DNA from: Myxococcales bacterium | GTDB taxonomy: Bacteria > Myxococcota_A > Polyangia > Palsa-1104 > JAEUJZ01 | NCBI GenBank assembly: GCA_016794505.1 | Contig: JAEUJZ010000016.1 | Span: forward strand, 157,185 to 221,184 | Direction: 5' to 3' | DNA length: 64,000 bases | Part shown: positions 53,909 through 62,687 of the stretch, in pieces | Layout: every line of letters starts with the position of its first letter | How positions within the stretch are numbered: the stretch's first letter is position 1 | Notes under the pieces: model-generated | The model's database searches: none | Told to the model about the DNA's origin: nothing | Seen by the model: only the letters and a program-made list of their open reading frames with translations | Program-made: the position numbers and the translations under genes

Positions 53909-55987
53909 TCACGGCGAATCCGCGGGATGGCGTGTTTGCATCACAATGAGGACATCATCCTGGCCCAACGGTCGCTGCGGGTCAGGAGGGGCAAACAGCC
54001 TGCCGTTGGTCTCTATCCCGATGACATATACACCGAAGCGACGACGGAAATCGGCATCACGCAGCGATAGGCCAAGAGCCTCGCTGGGAACGCGCATGCG
54101 AACCACTGTCTCGGTGTTCTTCTGGCTGAGCACGGCGAGTAGATCATCGAGCTGTACGTCATTGGCCAGCGTGGAAAAAGCAGCGTGCTCGCGCAGCGCT
54201 GCCGCACTTCGGGTAGCCATGTGCTCTCGCATCTCGCGCAGCATGGATGCCCGTTCCAGAACGCCGACAAAGCTACGTCCGTCGCGGGCGACGACAGGCA
54301 AGACATCGACCCCCGCTTGGCGGAAGCGTTCCAGTGCCGTGTACAAGTCATCGTCTGAGCGCAGACAGGGCGTGCTGGCGTTCATGATATCGGCAGCAAC
54401 GATGATCTCTTTGCCGTCCGTTAGATCCGTGGCGGAAAGGAGCTCCGCCGTTGAAATGAAGCCCACGACGGCCCCCTGCGCGACCACGATGAGGACTGGC
54501 TGGGTACCGGGCGGAATCTTGGCCAGCGTCTCTGGCAGCGTGGCGCGCGGGTCCGTCACGTGCGGCCAGTCTGACTGGATGAGAGCTCGCACCTGACGCG
54601 ACTCGAGCCAGCTGCGCACCGTGTCTCCGGCATGAGCTGGCGACTCCTCTGGTGTCCGTACCTGCTCGGCATAAACACCATAGCGGCGCCCCAGTGCGTA
54701 CGATGCGACACTAACCAGCATCAGCGGCACGATCAGACCGTAGCTGCCAGTCATCTCCGTGACCATTACGACGGCAGCCAAGGGCGTTCGCAGCGATGCC
54801 GCCAATACGCCCGCCATACCGACGGGGACCAGGGCGGCTCGTAGGGTCTCAGGGATTGCCCCAGGCAGCACAAGCTGGATCAACGCGCCGGTCGCCGCAC
54901 CAACTACGCCGCCGATGAACACGACTGGGCCGAACAAGCCTCCTGCGCTCTCGCCCCCCATCATCAGCGCCGTGGCGATGCACTTGGCTAGCACGACAAA
55001 GAGGAAGCACAGGGCAAACCCCTCAAACGGTGGCGGGCCCAGCGACCCATCCAGCGCTCCCTGAATGAAGCGGTACCGAGCATCCATGATCTGTGGAAAT
55101 GCAACGGCGATCCCACCCCCGATCAGACCAGCGACTGCCGCTGTCGACCAGCGCGGCAGACCGCTGCGGCGGCGCAGGGCGCTGGCGATGCGTAGCGAGT
55201 GATAGAAGAAGAAACTGGCAGAAGCACACAGAGCGGCCAGCACGGCATATGGAACGAGCTCCAGCGGATGACTGAAAGTGAGGCGCTCTGTGCCGCTGAG
55301 CAGGCGATGCCCATAGCCACCAAAGGCCATGAATGTGGAATAGCTGGTCACTGAGGCGATGAACGAGGGCATCAGCGCCTCGGCCTCGAACTCTGGCTCG
55401 CTGTAGAGCACACTGCATGCAAAGAGCGCCCCACCCAGCGGCGTCTGGAAGATTGCGCCGACGCCGGCCGCGCATCCAGCCGCCAGGAAGTGGCGCCGCT
55501 CGCGCACTCCGCCACCTAGCTTGCGACTGACCGCGGTACCGATCGCTGCGCAGAGCACAGCGATCGCAGCCTCTTTGCCCACCGACCCACCGCACGAGAT
55601 GACGATCGCGGCCGCGAAGGCCTTGAGTGCGGAGTCGCGTAGCGATAGCTCAGCGCTGCCGTGATGGAACGCCTCGATCAGCACCGCGGTTCCATGGGCG
55701 CGCGTGGGCCTGCACAGAAACGCGACGACAAGACCAGAGGCCAGCCCGCCAAGCATGGGCAACACCAGCACACCCAGGTGGGGCTCAAAGCGGCTTCCCG
55801 GCTTGCTATTTAAGACTTGGCCAATCAGGCGAGGGAAGCCGAGATCCACCAGCGATTCCAGTGCTCGGGCCGCCAGTCCCGACAACAACCCGACGAGGAT
55901 GCTTAGAAACAGGGTACGCGACCAGCGTGTCCCCAACAGACGGGGCAGGGGCCAAGGGATAGGAGTTCGACGAGAAGGTGCATCCAT
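53909..55987 (-). CDS. ClC chloride channel/transporter with CBS pair and RCK-C-like tail
   Basis: A 692-residue membrane protein. The ClC domain (about 25-440) has the conserved helices, with ISCGGSVGKEAAI where many family members have G-R-E-G-P, and FQTPLGGALFACSVLYSEPE. A pair of CBS domains follows (about 460-590: LIVVAQGAVVGFISTAELL; VLPVVARDGRSFVGVLER), then a TrkA_C-like domain (about 600-680: RMRVPSEALGLSLRDADFRR, VYVIGIETNG). CBS plus RCK-C suggests gating by nucleotides. Divergent from the P-type ATPase gene. Confidence 0.92.
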   Translation of the reverse strand: MDAPSRRTPIPWPLPRLLGTRWSRTLFLSILVGLLSGLAARALESLVDLGFPRLIGQVLNSKPGSRFEPHLGVLVLPMLGGLASGLVVAFLCRPTRAHGTAVLIEAFHHGSAELSLRDSALKAFAAAIVISCGGSVGKEAAIAVLCAAIGTAVSRKLGGGVRERRHFLAAGCAAGVGAIFQTPLGGALFACSVLYSEPEFEAEALMPSFIASVTSYSTFMAFGGYGHRLLSGTERLTFSHPLELVPYAVLAALCASASFFFYHSLRIASALRRRSGLPRWSTAAVAGLIGGGIAVAFPQIMDARYRFIQGALDGSLGPPPFEGFALCFLFVVLAKCIATALMMGGESAGGLFGPVVFIGGVVGAATGALIQLVLPGAIPETLRAALVPVGMAGVLAASLRTPLAAVVMVTEMTGSYGLIVPLMLVSVASYALGRRYGVYAEQVRTPEESPAHAGDTVRSWLESRQVRALIQSDWPHVTDPRATLPETLAKIPPGTQPVLIVVAQGAVVGFISTAELLSATDLTDGKEIIVAADIMNASTPCLRSDDDLYTALERFRQAGVDVLPVVARDGRSFVGVLERASMLREMREHMATRSAAALREHAAFSTLANDVQLDDLLAVLSQKNTETVVRMRVPSEALGLSLRDADFRRRFGVYVIGIETNGRLFAPPDPQRPLGQDDVLIVMQTRHPADSP

Positions 55988-56062
55988 TGCCAGTCACGCG
56001 ATCCAAGGCCAGTCGGTGGAGGAACGACACGTGCCAGCGCCGGTCCGAAGCATCCAACGGAC

Positions 56063-56078
56063 AGCAAAGGATGTGCCA
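56063..56078 (-). promoter_or_regulatory. Sigma-54-type promoter of the ClC gene
   Basis: TGGCACAtcctTTGCT on the minus strand: one mismatch in the -24 box, perfect -12 box, exact spacing. Predicted start near 56052, 65 bases before the ATG. Confidence 0.65.
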
Positions 56079-56271
56079 CCCGCACGGCATGAAGCCGCGC
56101 ATCCGACAGAACCGTTCGAGTCCGCTCAGAGTTCGGCTTCCCTCAACTGCTCGGCTCTTGACGATCAGCACGACAGGGGGTGCCAGAGCTAGACCACCTT
56201 AGCGGCCCGCGGTCCCTTTGCTTCTGCTCGGGAGGCGAGCAAGTCCATACGAGTGGGCAAACGACTCATGC

Positions 56272-56287
56272 AGGCACAGCAATTGCT
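56272..56287 (+). promoter_or_regulatory. Sigma-54-type promoter of the P-type ATPase gene
   Basis: AGGCACAgcaaTTGCT: two mismatches in the -24 box, perfect -12 box, exact spacing. Predicted start near 56298, 93 bases before the ATG. Confidence 0.55.
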
Positions 56288-56390
56288 CATTCTCGTACGC
56301 GCTCCTGCTCGCTGCTGCCTGAAGTCCAGGGGGGCGGCTGGCTCCGCGCGAAGCTGGCCCAGCCTGATCATCAAAGCAAAGGAATCGCTG

Positions 56391-59144
56391 ATGTCTGCGG
56401 AATTCAAGGATGTTCATCGCCGGCTAGCCAGCGATGGCGCGCACTCCCTGACTGCTGAACAAATGTACGCGGCTCTGGCCAGCACCCACAAAGGGCTAAG
56501 TAGTGCCGACGCTGCAACCCGCCTTGCGGAGTATGGCCCCAACGAGCTGCCGCATGATCCACCGCCCGGTGTGTGGGTTGTCTTCGTTCGTCAGTTCCGC
56601 AACCCACTCGTGTACATCCTGCTCATTGCCGCAGCGATCTCCGCGGCGATGCGCGACTTCTCCGATGCCGGCTTCATCTTCGCTGTCCTCCTAGTCAACG
56701 CCCTCATTGGCTCGATACAAGAGTACGGTGCCGAGCGGAGCGCCGAGGCGTTGCGCGCACTCACGTTGGCACGAGCCTATGTCGTCCGCGATGGCGAGGA
56801 CCAAGAGCTTCCGGCAAGCGAGCTGGTGCCGGGTGATCTCGTCGTATTGGAAGCCGGCAGCAAGATCCCGGCGGACATCCGCCTGACTTCCGATGCTGGA
56901 GTCGAGATCGATGAGTCTCTGCTCACGGGCGAATCGCTTGCCGTCAGCAAGTCTGCCGGCGTGGTGCTGCCCAGCGATGCCGCTGTTGCCGATCGAAAGA
57001 ACATGGCGTTCGCAGGAACGCTGATGACCCGTGGGCGGGCGCTTGGCGTCGTTGTGTCCACCGGCCTGCGCACCCAGATTGGAAAGATCGCCGCCTCGCT
57101 GGGGAGCGCAGACGCGACCAAGCCACCCCTCCTTGTGCGCATGGATCGATTCACCCATCGCATCGCGATCGCGGTCGGTGTGGCCGTGCTCCTGCTTGGC
57201 GGAGTGTCCGTCGCGCGCGGCAGCTCAGTCGGCGAAGTCTTTCTACTCGCGGTGGCGCTCGCTGTGTCTGCGATTCCCGAGGGGTTGCCTGTCGCACTGA
57301 CGGTTGCACTGAGCATTGGTGCGCGGCGCATGGGTCAGCGGAAGGTCATCGCTCGCCGCCTGGTGGCCGTCGAGTCCCTGGGATCTTGCACGTTCATTGC
57401 ATCCGACAAGACCGGAACGCTGACCCTCAACGAGCTGACGGCGCGCCGCATCGCCCTGCCTCAACGCGCAGCGCTTGAGATCAGGGGGCACGGCATGCGG
57501 CCCGAAGGAGAGATCGCAGCACCGGCTGAAGATCGTCCGCTGATCCAGCGGCTCTGCACTGCCTCGGCCCTGTGCAACGATGGCTTCTTTGGTCTGCGAG
57601 AGGGGAGCTGGGTAAACCACGGCGATGCCGTGGACGTCGCGCTGTTGGTGATGGCCCACAAGGCGGGTGTCCAGCACGCCGCGCTAGAAGGCTCGCATCC
57701 CCGCATCGCCGAGATCCCCTTCGAGCCTGAACACCGTTTCGCTGCGACCCTTCATCGGGAAGACGGTCAGCTGCTAGCCGTGGTCAAGGGGGCTGGCGAG
57801 CGGGTCCTGCCGATGTGCTCAACCATGGCCACGCGCAGAGGCGATGTACCCATCGTGCCGGAGGAGCTAGAGCGCGCGGCCACCGAGCTAGCCCAGGCAG
57901 GCTATCGCGTGCTCGCCATCGCGGCTGGCGCTGTGCAGATGGACGCTGCGGCGAAAGAATCCGCTCCCTTATTCACGGCCGATCATCTCCGCAACCTCGT
58001 CTTCCTCGGCTTCGTAGGGATGATCGATCCGCTGCGTCCCGACGCGAAAGATGCGATCGCGTCCTGTCAGGCAGCGGGCATTCAAGTCGCGATGGTGACC
58101 GGCGATCATCCGGTCACCGCCCTAGCCATCGCGCAAGAGCTGGGCTTCGCCCACACTGCTGATCAAGTCGTGACTGGGCCCGTGCTTGCTCGCGTCGCAC
58201 AGCAGGGCAGCGAAGCCGTCGATGCGCTGGTGAAGCAGGCTCGCGTCTTCGCGCGTGTCGAGCCAAACCAGAAGCTCCAGATCGTTCAGTCCCTGACTCG
58301 CTTGGGACACTTTGTGGCGGTCACTGGCGATGGCGCCAACGACGCGCCCGCACTGCGTGCCGCCCACATCGGCGTGGCCATGGGCGAGCGCGGCACCGAC
58401 GTCGCACGCGAGAGCGCCGATCTGATCCTGACCGATGACCACTTTGCTTCGATCGTCGCCGGGGTCGAGGAAGGCCGCATCGCCTACGCCAACGTGCGAA
58501 AGGTCATCTACCTTCTCATCTCCAGCGGACTGGCCGAGGTCTTGCTGTTCGTGCTGACCACAGCCTTCGGGCTGCCAGCCCCGCTGTGGCCGGTTCAGCT
58601 CCTGTGGCTGAACTTGGTCACCAACGGCATTCAAGACGTTGCGCTGGCGTTCGAGCCGGGCGAAGGCGGCGAGCTGAAGCGCCCGCCGCGCCCCCCCAAA
58701 GAGCCCATCTTCAACCGCATCATGGTCGAGCGCACCGCTGTCTCGGCAGTGCTGATGGCGCTGATCGCGTTTACCGCGTACCGCTGGATGCTGGATCACG
58801 GCTGGTCCGTTCCGCAGGCGCAGAACGGCGTACTGCTGCTCTTGGTGCTGTTTGAAAACATCCAGGCCGGCAATATTCGCTCGGAGACCGCGTCTCTCTT
58901 CACGCTCGGCCCGCTGCGCAATCGCCTGCTCTTGTTCGGCACGCTCACTGCGCAGGCCCTGCACATCGCCGCCATGCACCTGCCGGGACTGCGAGATGTG
59001 CTCCACCTGCAGCCGATCTCGCTCTCGCAGTGGCTTGTGACTTTGGCCCTGGCGCTCTCTCTCTTTGCCGTGTCCGAGCTGCACAAACTCCTCCTTCGCC
59101 GTCGAGAGGCCGCCGCTCCCACTCCCCGATCGACGCCGCGCTGA
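56391..59144 (+). CDS. P2-type cation-transporting ATPase
   Basis: A 917-residue ATP-driven cation pump of the Ca2+/Na+-type subfamily. All core motifs are intact: TGES (actuator), phosphorylated Asp339 in SDKTGTLTLNE, KGAGER (nucleotide site), TGDHPVTA and VTGDGANDAPALR (hinge). The ion-site helix reads SAIPEGLPVALTVALSIG, and the N-terminal domain begins with a cation_ATPase_N motif (STHKGLSSADAATRLAEYG). The full C-terminal helix set is present. Ca2+, Mg2+ or Na+ are possible ions. AAGGAA precedes the chosen ATG. Confidence 0.94.
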   Translation: MSAEFKDVHRRLASDGAHSLTAEQMYAALASTHKGLSSADAATRLAEYGPNELPHDPPPGVWVVFVRQFRNPLVYILLIAAAISAAMRDFSDAGFIFAVLLVNALIGSIQEYGAERSAEALRALTLARAYVVRDGEDQELPASELVPGDLVVLEAGSKIPADIRLTSDAGVEIDESLLTGESLAVSKSAGVVLPSDAAVADRKNMAFAGTLMTRGRALGVVVSTGLRTQIGKIAASLGSADATKPPLLVRMDRFTHRIAIAVGVAVLLLGGVSVARGSSVGEVFLLAVALAVSAIPEGLPVALTVALSIGARRMGQRKVIARRLVAVESLGSCTFIASDKTGTLTLNELTARRIALPQRAALEIRGHGMRPEGEIAAPAEDRPLIQRLCTASALCNDGFFGLREGSWVNHGDAVDVALLVMAHKAGVQHAALEGSHPRIAEIPFEPEHRFAATLHREDGQLLAVVKGAGERVLPMCSTMATRRGDVPIVPEELERAATELAQAGYRVLAIAAGAVQMDAAAKESAPLFTADHLRNLVFLGFVGMIDPLRPDAKDAIASCQAAGIQVAMVTGDHPVTALAIAQELGFAHTADQVVTGPVLARVAQQGSEAVDALVKQARVFARVEPNQKLQIVQSLTRLGHFVAVTGDGANDAPALRAAHIGVAMGERGTDVARESADLILTDDHFASIVAGVEEGRIAYANVRKVIYLLISSGLAEVLLFVLTTAFGLPAPLWPVQLLWLNLVTNGIQDVALAFEPGEGGELKRPPRPPKEPIFNRIMVERTAVSAVLMALIAFTAYRWMLDHGWSVPQAQNGVLLLLVLFENIQAGNIRSETASLFTLGPLRNRLLLFGTLTAQALHIAAMHLPGLRDVLHLQPISLSQWLVTLALALSLFAVSELHKLLLRRREAAAPTPRSTPR

Positions 59145-59247
59145 CCCAGCACGCAAACGGAAACGCGAACGCAACCAAGAACGTCCCCCCGCTCATGCGA
59201 CGACCAGCGCGCGGGCTTCCGTGTGCCAACGATATCAGGTAAACAAA

Positions 59248-59406
59248 ATGCCAATGCGAAACAGTTTTCGCGTAACTATTAATCAACATAATGGAGCAGT
59301 CATTAACACTGATTCCGACAATGGCAAGGGTTCTCTGAGGGAGCACATCCGAGCTGCGCAACCGAGCACTCAGGTTCTCCTCAGATGCACCTCGCTTAGC
59401 TCATGA
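59248..59406 (+). pseudogene. Short relic with a beta-helix surface-protein motif
   Basis: A 52-codon frame from ATG 59248. Its centre, AVINTDSDNGKGSLREHIRA, matches the start of right-handed beta-helix repeat proteins (typically D-x-G-x-G-S-L-R-x-A-I-x-x-A). The remainder of such a protein is absent, so this is probably the stump of a larger surface gene, or a small orphan. Confidence 0.35.
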
Positions 59407-59694
59407 GAACTACCGCTGGGAGTTCTGGCGCATCGCATCCTTCCCGACATCATTGGAAGAGATGAATATACAACCGTTTTCTCAGTGTAGGTGACTTCTT
59501 ACCAAGACAGAATTCCCAGCACAAAGCAAACAGGACTGCCATCGCAAGCGACTGAGAACAGCCCAGGATGACCGGCGTTTGAATGGCCGGGGTTCAGAGC
59601 AATGAAAGGGGGCCGAACATCGCAGGTCACGCAGGCTGAGTGTTCAAATCTGCGAAATTACTGATAAATAAATGATTTACAGAACAGAATTTAC

Positions 59695-59712
59695 AACACG
59701 ATAAAATGTGTT
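59695..59712 (+). promoter_or_regulatory. Dyad overlapping a -10-like box before the first zinc-finger gene
   Basis: AACAC-GATAAAAT-GTGTT, a 5-bp inverted repeat whose centre contains TAAAAT, 23 bases before the start codon. It could be an operator over the promoter. No well-spaced -35 box is found. Confidence 0.35.
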
Positions 59713-59734
59713 AACATTCTCGAACGAGGTCACT

Positions 59735-60265
59735 ATGATTCAAGGATTTTGCTGTGTTATCTGCCAGAAGCCTATCTTGGGGACACATCGGCTATCGGCT
59801 CGCTACTGCGGGCGTGTCTGCCGCAACAAGGCGAGCGAAGCTCGTCGCAAGGAAGAGACGCTGCGGCAGCGAAACGAGCGTGAGGTGGTCCTGAAGCGCC
59901 ACGAGGACTGGCTGCGGCAGTTCCAGCTAGAACTACTCCGTCGCGCCCCGCCCGAGGCTGGCGGCTATCAAGCGGGGTTGTGGACGGGGAACATGACGTA
60001 TTGGTTCCCGACGATCCCACTACGGGTCGCATATCGAAATACGCTGAATCGCACGCGCAGCGCCTACAATTTTTTTACGATAGATCCATTCGAGCCACCA
60101 AGCGTGGCATTGGTTGCAAGTTATACGATTCGATTTGTCCACAAATTTTATCCATATCCAATCCTGCTGAATAATCATGAAGAGTGGCAGGTCAGAATTC
60201 CGTTTGCTGTCCCTATTCGCAAACTCCCATTTAGCTTGCGGGCAGTTCCTCGCGACCTGCGTTAG
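59735..60265 (+). CDS. Zinc-finger protein of unknown function, paralogue 1
   Basis: A 176-residue protein. GAGG precedes the ATG at 59735. An N-terminal treble-clef-like finger (FCCVICQKPI, then SARYCGRVCRNKASEARR) is followed by a charged helix and a domain shared with the next protein: LLRRAPPEAGGYQAGL, then NFFTIDPFEPPSVALVASYT. Base composition falls sharply in the second half of the gene. Not recognised as a known family; the finger suggests nucleic-acid binding. Confidence 0.7.
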   Translation: MIQGFCCVICQKPILGTHRLSARYCGRVCRNKASEARRKEETLRQRNEREVVLKRHEDWLRQFQLELLRRAPPEAGGYQAGLWTGNMTYWFPTIPLRVAYRNTLNRTRSAYNFFTIDPFEPPSVALVASYTIRFVHKFYPYPILLNNHEEWQVRIPFAVPIRKLPFSLRAVPRDLR

Positions 60266-60385
60266 CGTGCCGTTCGCGCCGCGTCGGAAAAAGGCGCATC
60301 GTTTGCGTTCGCAAAATTCTCGAATAAATATCGACTGTTATCTCAATATGAGAAACAGAAATTTTCATTCAAACGATAACTATGT

Positions 60386-62011
60386 ATGCAATGTCTGCAA
60401 TGTAACCGGGACATCCTAACGCCAGCACGGGTCAGTCGGAAGTATTGCAACGCCGCCTGTCGCGCTCTCGCCTATCGCTCGCGAACGAAAACGCAAACCG
60501 ACAACCCAAGGGGGCCTCGCGCAGTGCCGGGTGTGGCGTCGCCAGCGGTTGGGGCCGGGCGTCGTGCCGAGACCCGCCGTCCAGCCGTTCGCGTTGCCGT
60601 GCAGCCCGCGGTCCCGCATACAACGAGTTCGCCCTGGCGCCAGATCTCGCTGAAGGAGCAGGTGTTGGCCCAGGCCCCTGCGGAGGCGGCGGGCTATCGT
60701 CTGGTCCTTCTTGGGCGCGATGACCGGGATGCACCGCGCATCCTGCCCGACCCTGCCCCCGATGGCGCGATGCGATTCTGGCGGCTGCTCCCGTTTGAAC
60801 TGCCCGACGACATCCGGCTGCGCGACGGCATCGTGTATCGCCTGCTGTGGGTCAGTGAACAGGGGACCCACATCCCGCCATCGGGCGAGAGCTATCTACC
60901 AGGGCTGCACTTTTTTCTGGGCCCGCCTGAGCCACCGTGCGAACCGAAGGCTCCAGCAGATGAATCCGCGCGAATCGCCAGCCAGGAACCTGTGGCGATT
61001 GATGCACTGCGCGATCCGGAACCACAGCCAGAGCCACCGTCACATGAGCTTGTGCCAGACGCAGGCCACGGCGCCGAACTGTCGCAGACAGCTGCTCCCT
61101 CTACCGGGCAGAACGCCATCGACCTGAGCTCTGGGTCTGCTATTGAGACCGGGCCGCAAGAGCCGCTCGCGTCCACGGCGGACGACGCTAGCCAGACTGC
61201 TGCAACACAAACCGCAGGGGGCAGCACGCTTATTCCGGCGACCGAAGAGGTTCTGGCGCACCCACCGCACGCAGAGACCGCGCTTGTCGCGCAGCCCGTA
61301 ACCTGCTCCATCAGTCCAGAGCCGACAGAGCCGGACGCTGCCCAGTCGCACCCGGTGGCGGGGCAGAGCGAAGCAGAAGGAGAAAAGACAAGCGGCCCGC
61401 CAACGCTCTCAAGTATTGAGCCGAGGCCTGCACCAAGGGCCGAGCCCACCACTGCACCAGCGCCACGATCGTGCGTGCCCTTGTGCCATCCGCCGTTGAC
61501 CGATGACGAGCTTAAGGAACTCACGCGCATCGTTTTGCACAGCGAACGGTGTGCCCTGTTCCTGCACGAAGCGCAGTGCATCTATGCACGGCGAAAAGGG
61601 GAACCGTCACCCACGGCGCAGCTCCTCGACCTGGGTGTTGACGAGCAGAAGCGCGTGCGACGAGTCGCTCAGGACACGCGCCTGCGATCGGCGACTGCGG
61701 ATCTGCTCTCCGCGTGGTTCCAGTTGCGCCGCGATGGAGCCGAGAAGATGAGCAACCTGCCGCTTCCATTTCCATCCATCACAGACGCTGAAGTGTCAGC
61801 CATCGCCGCACTGGCCACTGACCCCGAGCGCTTCAAATACGCGATCTATCGACACGCTCGCTTTGCTGCTCTTCATCTCGATGAAAAGCTTCCTGAGCAT
61901 CCACAGACTTCGCTGCCCCCGAAGGAGCGTGCTGCAGTCCGCAAGCTCCTGCACGATGCCCGCCTGATGGTGGTGTTCGAGGATGCGGTGCGGCGGCTGG
62001 CCAAACCATGA
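60386..62011 (+). CDS. Zinc-finger protein of unknown function, paralogue 2, with duplicated C-terminal domain
   Basis: A 541-residue protein that starts with the same finger (MQCLQCNRDI, then SRKYCNAACRALAYRSR), a basic Arg/Pro linker and the shared domain (VLAQAPAEAAGYRLVLL, FWRLLPFELPDDIRLRDG). A disordered Glu/Pro/Ala/Thr-rich segment (about 185-370) follows. The last 170 residues hold two similar helical units: LTDDELKELTRIVLHSERCA to about 455 and ITDAEVSAIAALATDPERFK to the end. No catalytic motif. It is probably co-transcribed with paralogue 1 (120-bp gap). No ribosome site is evident. Confidence 0.75.
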   Translation: MQCLQCNRDILTPARVSRKYCNAACRALAYRSRTKTQTDNPRGPRAVPGVASPAVGAGRRAETRRPAVRVAVQPAVPHTTSSPWRQISLKEQVLAQAPAEAAGYRLVLLGRDDRDAPRILPDPAPDGAMRFWRLLPFELPDDIRLRDGIVYRLLWVSEQGTHIPPSGESYLPGLHFFLGPPEPPCEPKAPADESARIASQEPVAIDALRDPEPQPEPPSHELVPDAGHGAELSQTAAPSTGQNAIDLSSGSAIETGPQEPLASTADDASQTAATQTAGGSTLIPATEEVLAHPPHAETALVAQPVTCSISPEPTEPDAAQSHPVAGQSEAEGEKTSGPPTLSSIEPRPAPRAEPTTAPAPRSCVPLCHPPLTDDELKELTRIVLHSERCALFLHEAQCIYARRKGEPSPTAQLLDLGVDEQKRVRRVAQDTRLRSATADLLSAWFQLRRDGAEKMSNLPLPFPSITDAEVSAIAALATDPERFKYAIYRHARFAALHLDEKLPEHPQTSLPPKERAAVRKLLHDARLMVVFEDAVRRLAKP

Positions 62012-62204
62012 CCGACTGCTGGTCCTGCGGATCATCAAGAGGGCTCGGACCTCGGTCCTAGCCGTACGAAATCCATGCATGGTCCGATGCAGCGATTGCA
62101 GCGTCATGTCAGCCCATCGCTGAAGCGCATGACCCCACAGGCACTGCGCCCACGGCGTCGGAATAGCTGGCGGGTGCCACCGATCCGCTCATCCCAGCGA
62201 CAAC

Positions 62205-62300
62205 GAACTGCCCGTTCGCGTTCGCAGCCGTGACACTGCCAATTGGCCTAATGCACCGCACGCAGAAGCTAGCCGACAGCGATCCCGACACGCCGACAGA
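62205..62300. repeat. Degenerate direct repeat, copy 1
   Basis: Starts with CCCGTTCGCGTTCGC and continues through GGCCTAATGC to AGCCGACAGCGATCCC. Copy 2 at 62688-62783 aligns along its length with roughly 70 percent identity by eye. Confidence 0.6.
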
Positions 62301-62430
62301 ACTTTCGCACGGGCAGCCCGCCGCGCCGCTGGATCGTCCGCACCGCTGCCCTCTGTGCCGTGGTCCAGCGCCGTAGTCGCAAACGCTCGACCAGCTTGCG
62401 CTCCCGTAACGCCATTTCCCATGCCTCCAT
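62269..62430 (-). pseudogene. Truncated insertion-sequence HTH protein (small open frame)
   Basis: A 53-codon frame with an excellent ribosome site (AAGGAGGAGAGG directly before ATG). The protein contains ERLRLRRWTTAQRAAVRTIQ and GGLPVRKFCRRVGIAVG, resembling the N-terminal helix-turn-helix of IS66/IS3-type accessory proteins (RW-T...sG-x-S-V-x-x-F-C-R-R-x-G-I). It stops where the repeat region begins, so it is probably the stump of a transposase gene. It could instead be a small real gene. Confidence 0.45.
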
Positions 62431-62687
62431 CCTCTCCTCCTTCAGACCCGTGGGAGTCTCAACCCTGAGCGGGCAGCGTGATAGATGTGGGCGGGCGGGC
62501 GGTTACGAGCCATCAGCTATTCAGCGATGCGAGACTCCTGACCTTGATGCAGCTTGGACTCTGAACGCGAGAACCAGAGGATGAGAGAAGAACGCGAGCT
62601 GGGGAACCCGATAAAGCAGGCACTGCACCGACGACGTCGCGTTCGCCGCCGACGCATCCGCGATCCACTGATGTGGCTGACTACGAG

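Larger units (their letters stand above)
55988..56390. other. Divergent control region of the ClC and P-type ATPase genes
   Basis: About 400 bp with no gene I can support. It contains two oppositely directed sigma-54 sites (56063-56078 and 56272-56287) about 190 bp apart, and a hairpin GCTCG-GGAGG-CGAGC at about 56227-56241 between them that might be an activator site. Confidence 0.5.
59145..59734. other. AT-richer intergenic region after the P-type ATPase
   Basis: About 590 bp whose GC content falls toward the zinc-finger genes. It contains a beta-helix relic (59248-59406) and, just before the next gene, a small dyad (59695-59712). No other gene or RNA is evident. A cluster of AAACGGAAACGCGAACGC-like repeats at 59153-59172 is related to those found at 62-63 kb. 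Confidence 0.45.

Noticed and set aside
56199..56240. Minus-strand AKGPRAAKVV resembling the end of cold-shock proteins
   Set aside because: Only about ten residues match and no upstream cold-shock domain is found in any frame; probably chance.
60892..61581. A 229-codon minus-strand frame rich in Ser, Gly and Cys
   Set aside because: Antisense to the disordered region of the larger zinc-finger protein; no start signal or motif.
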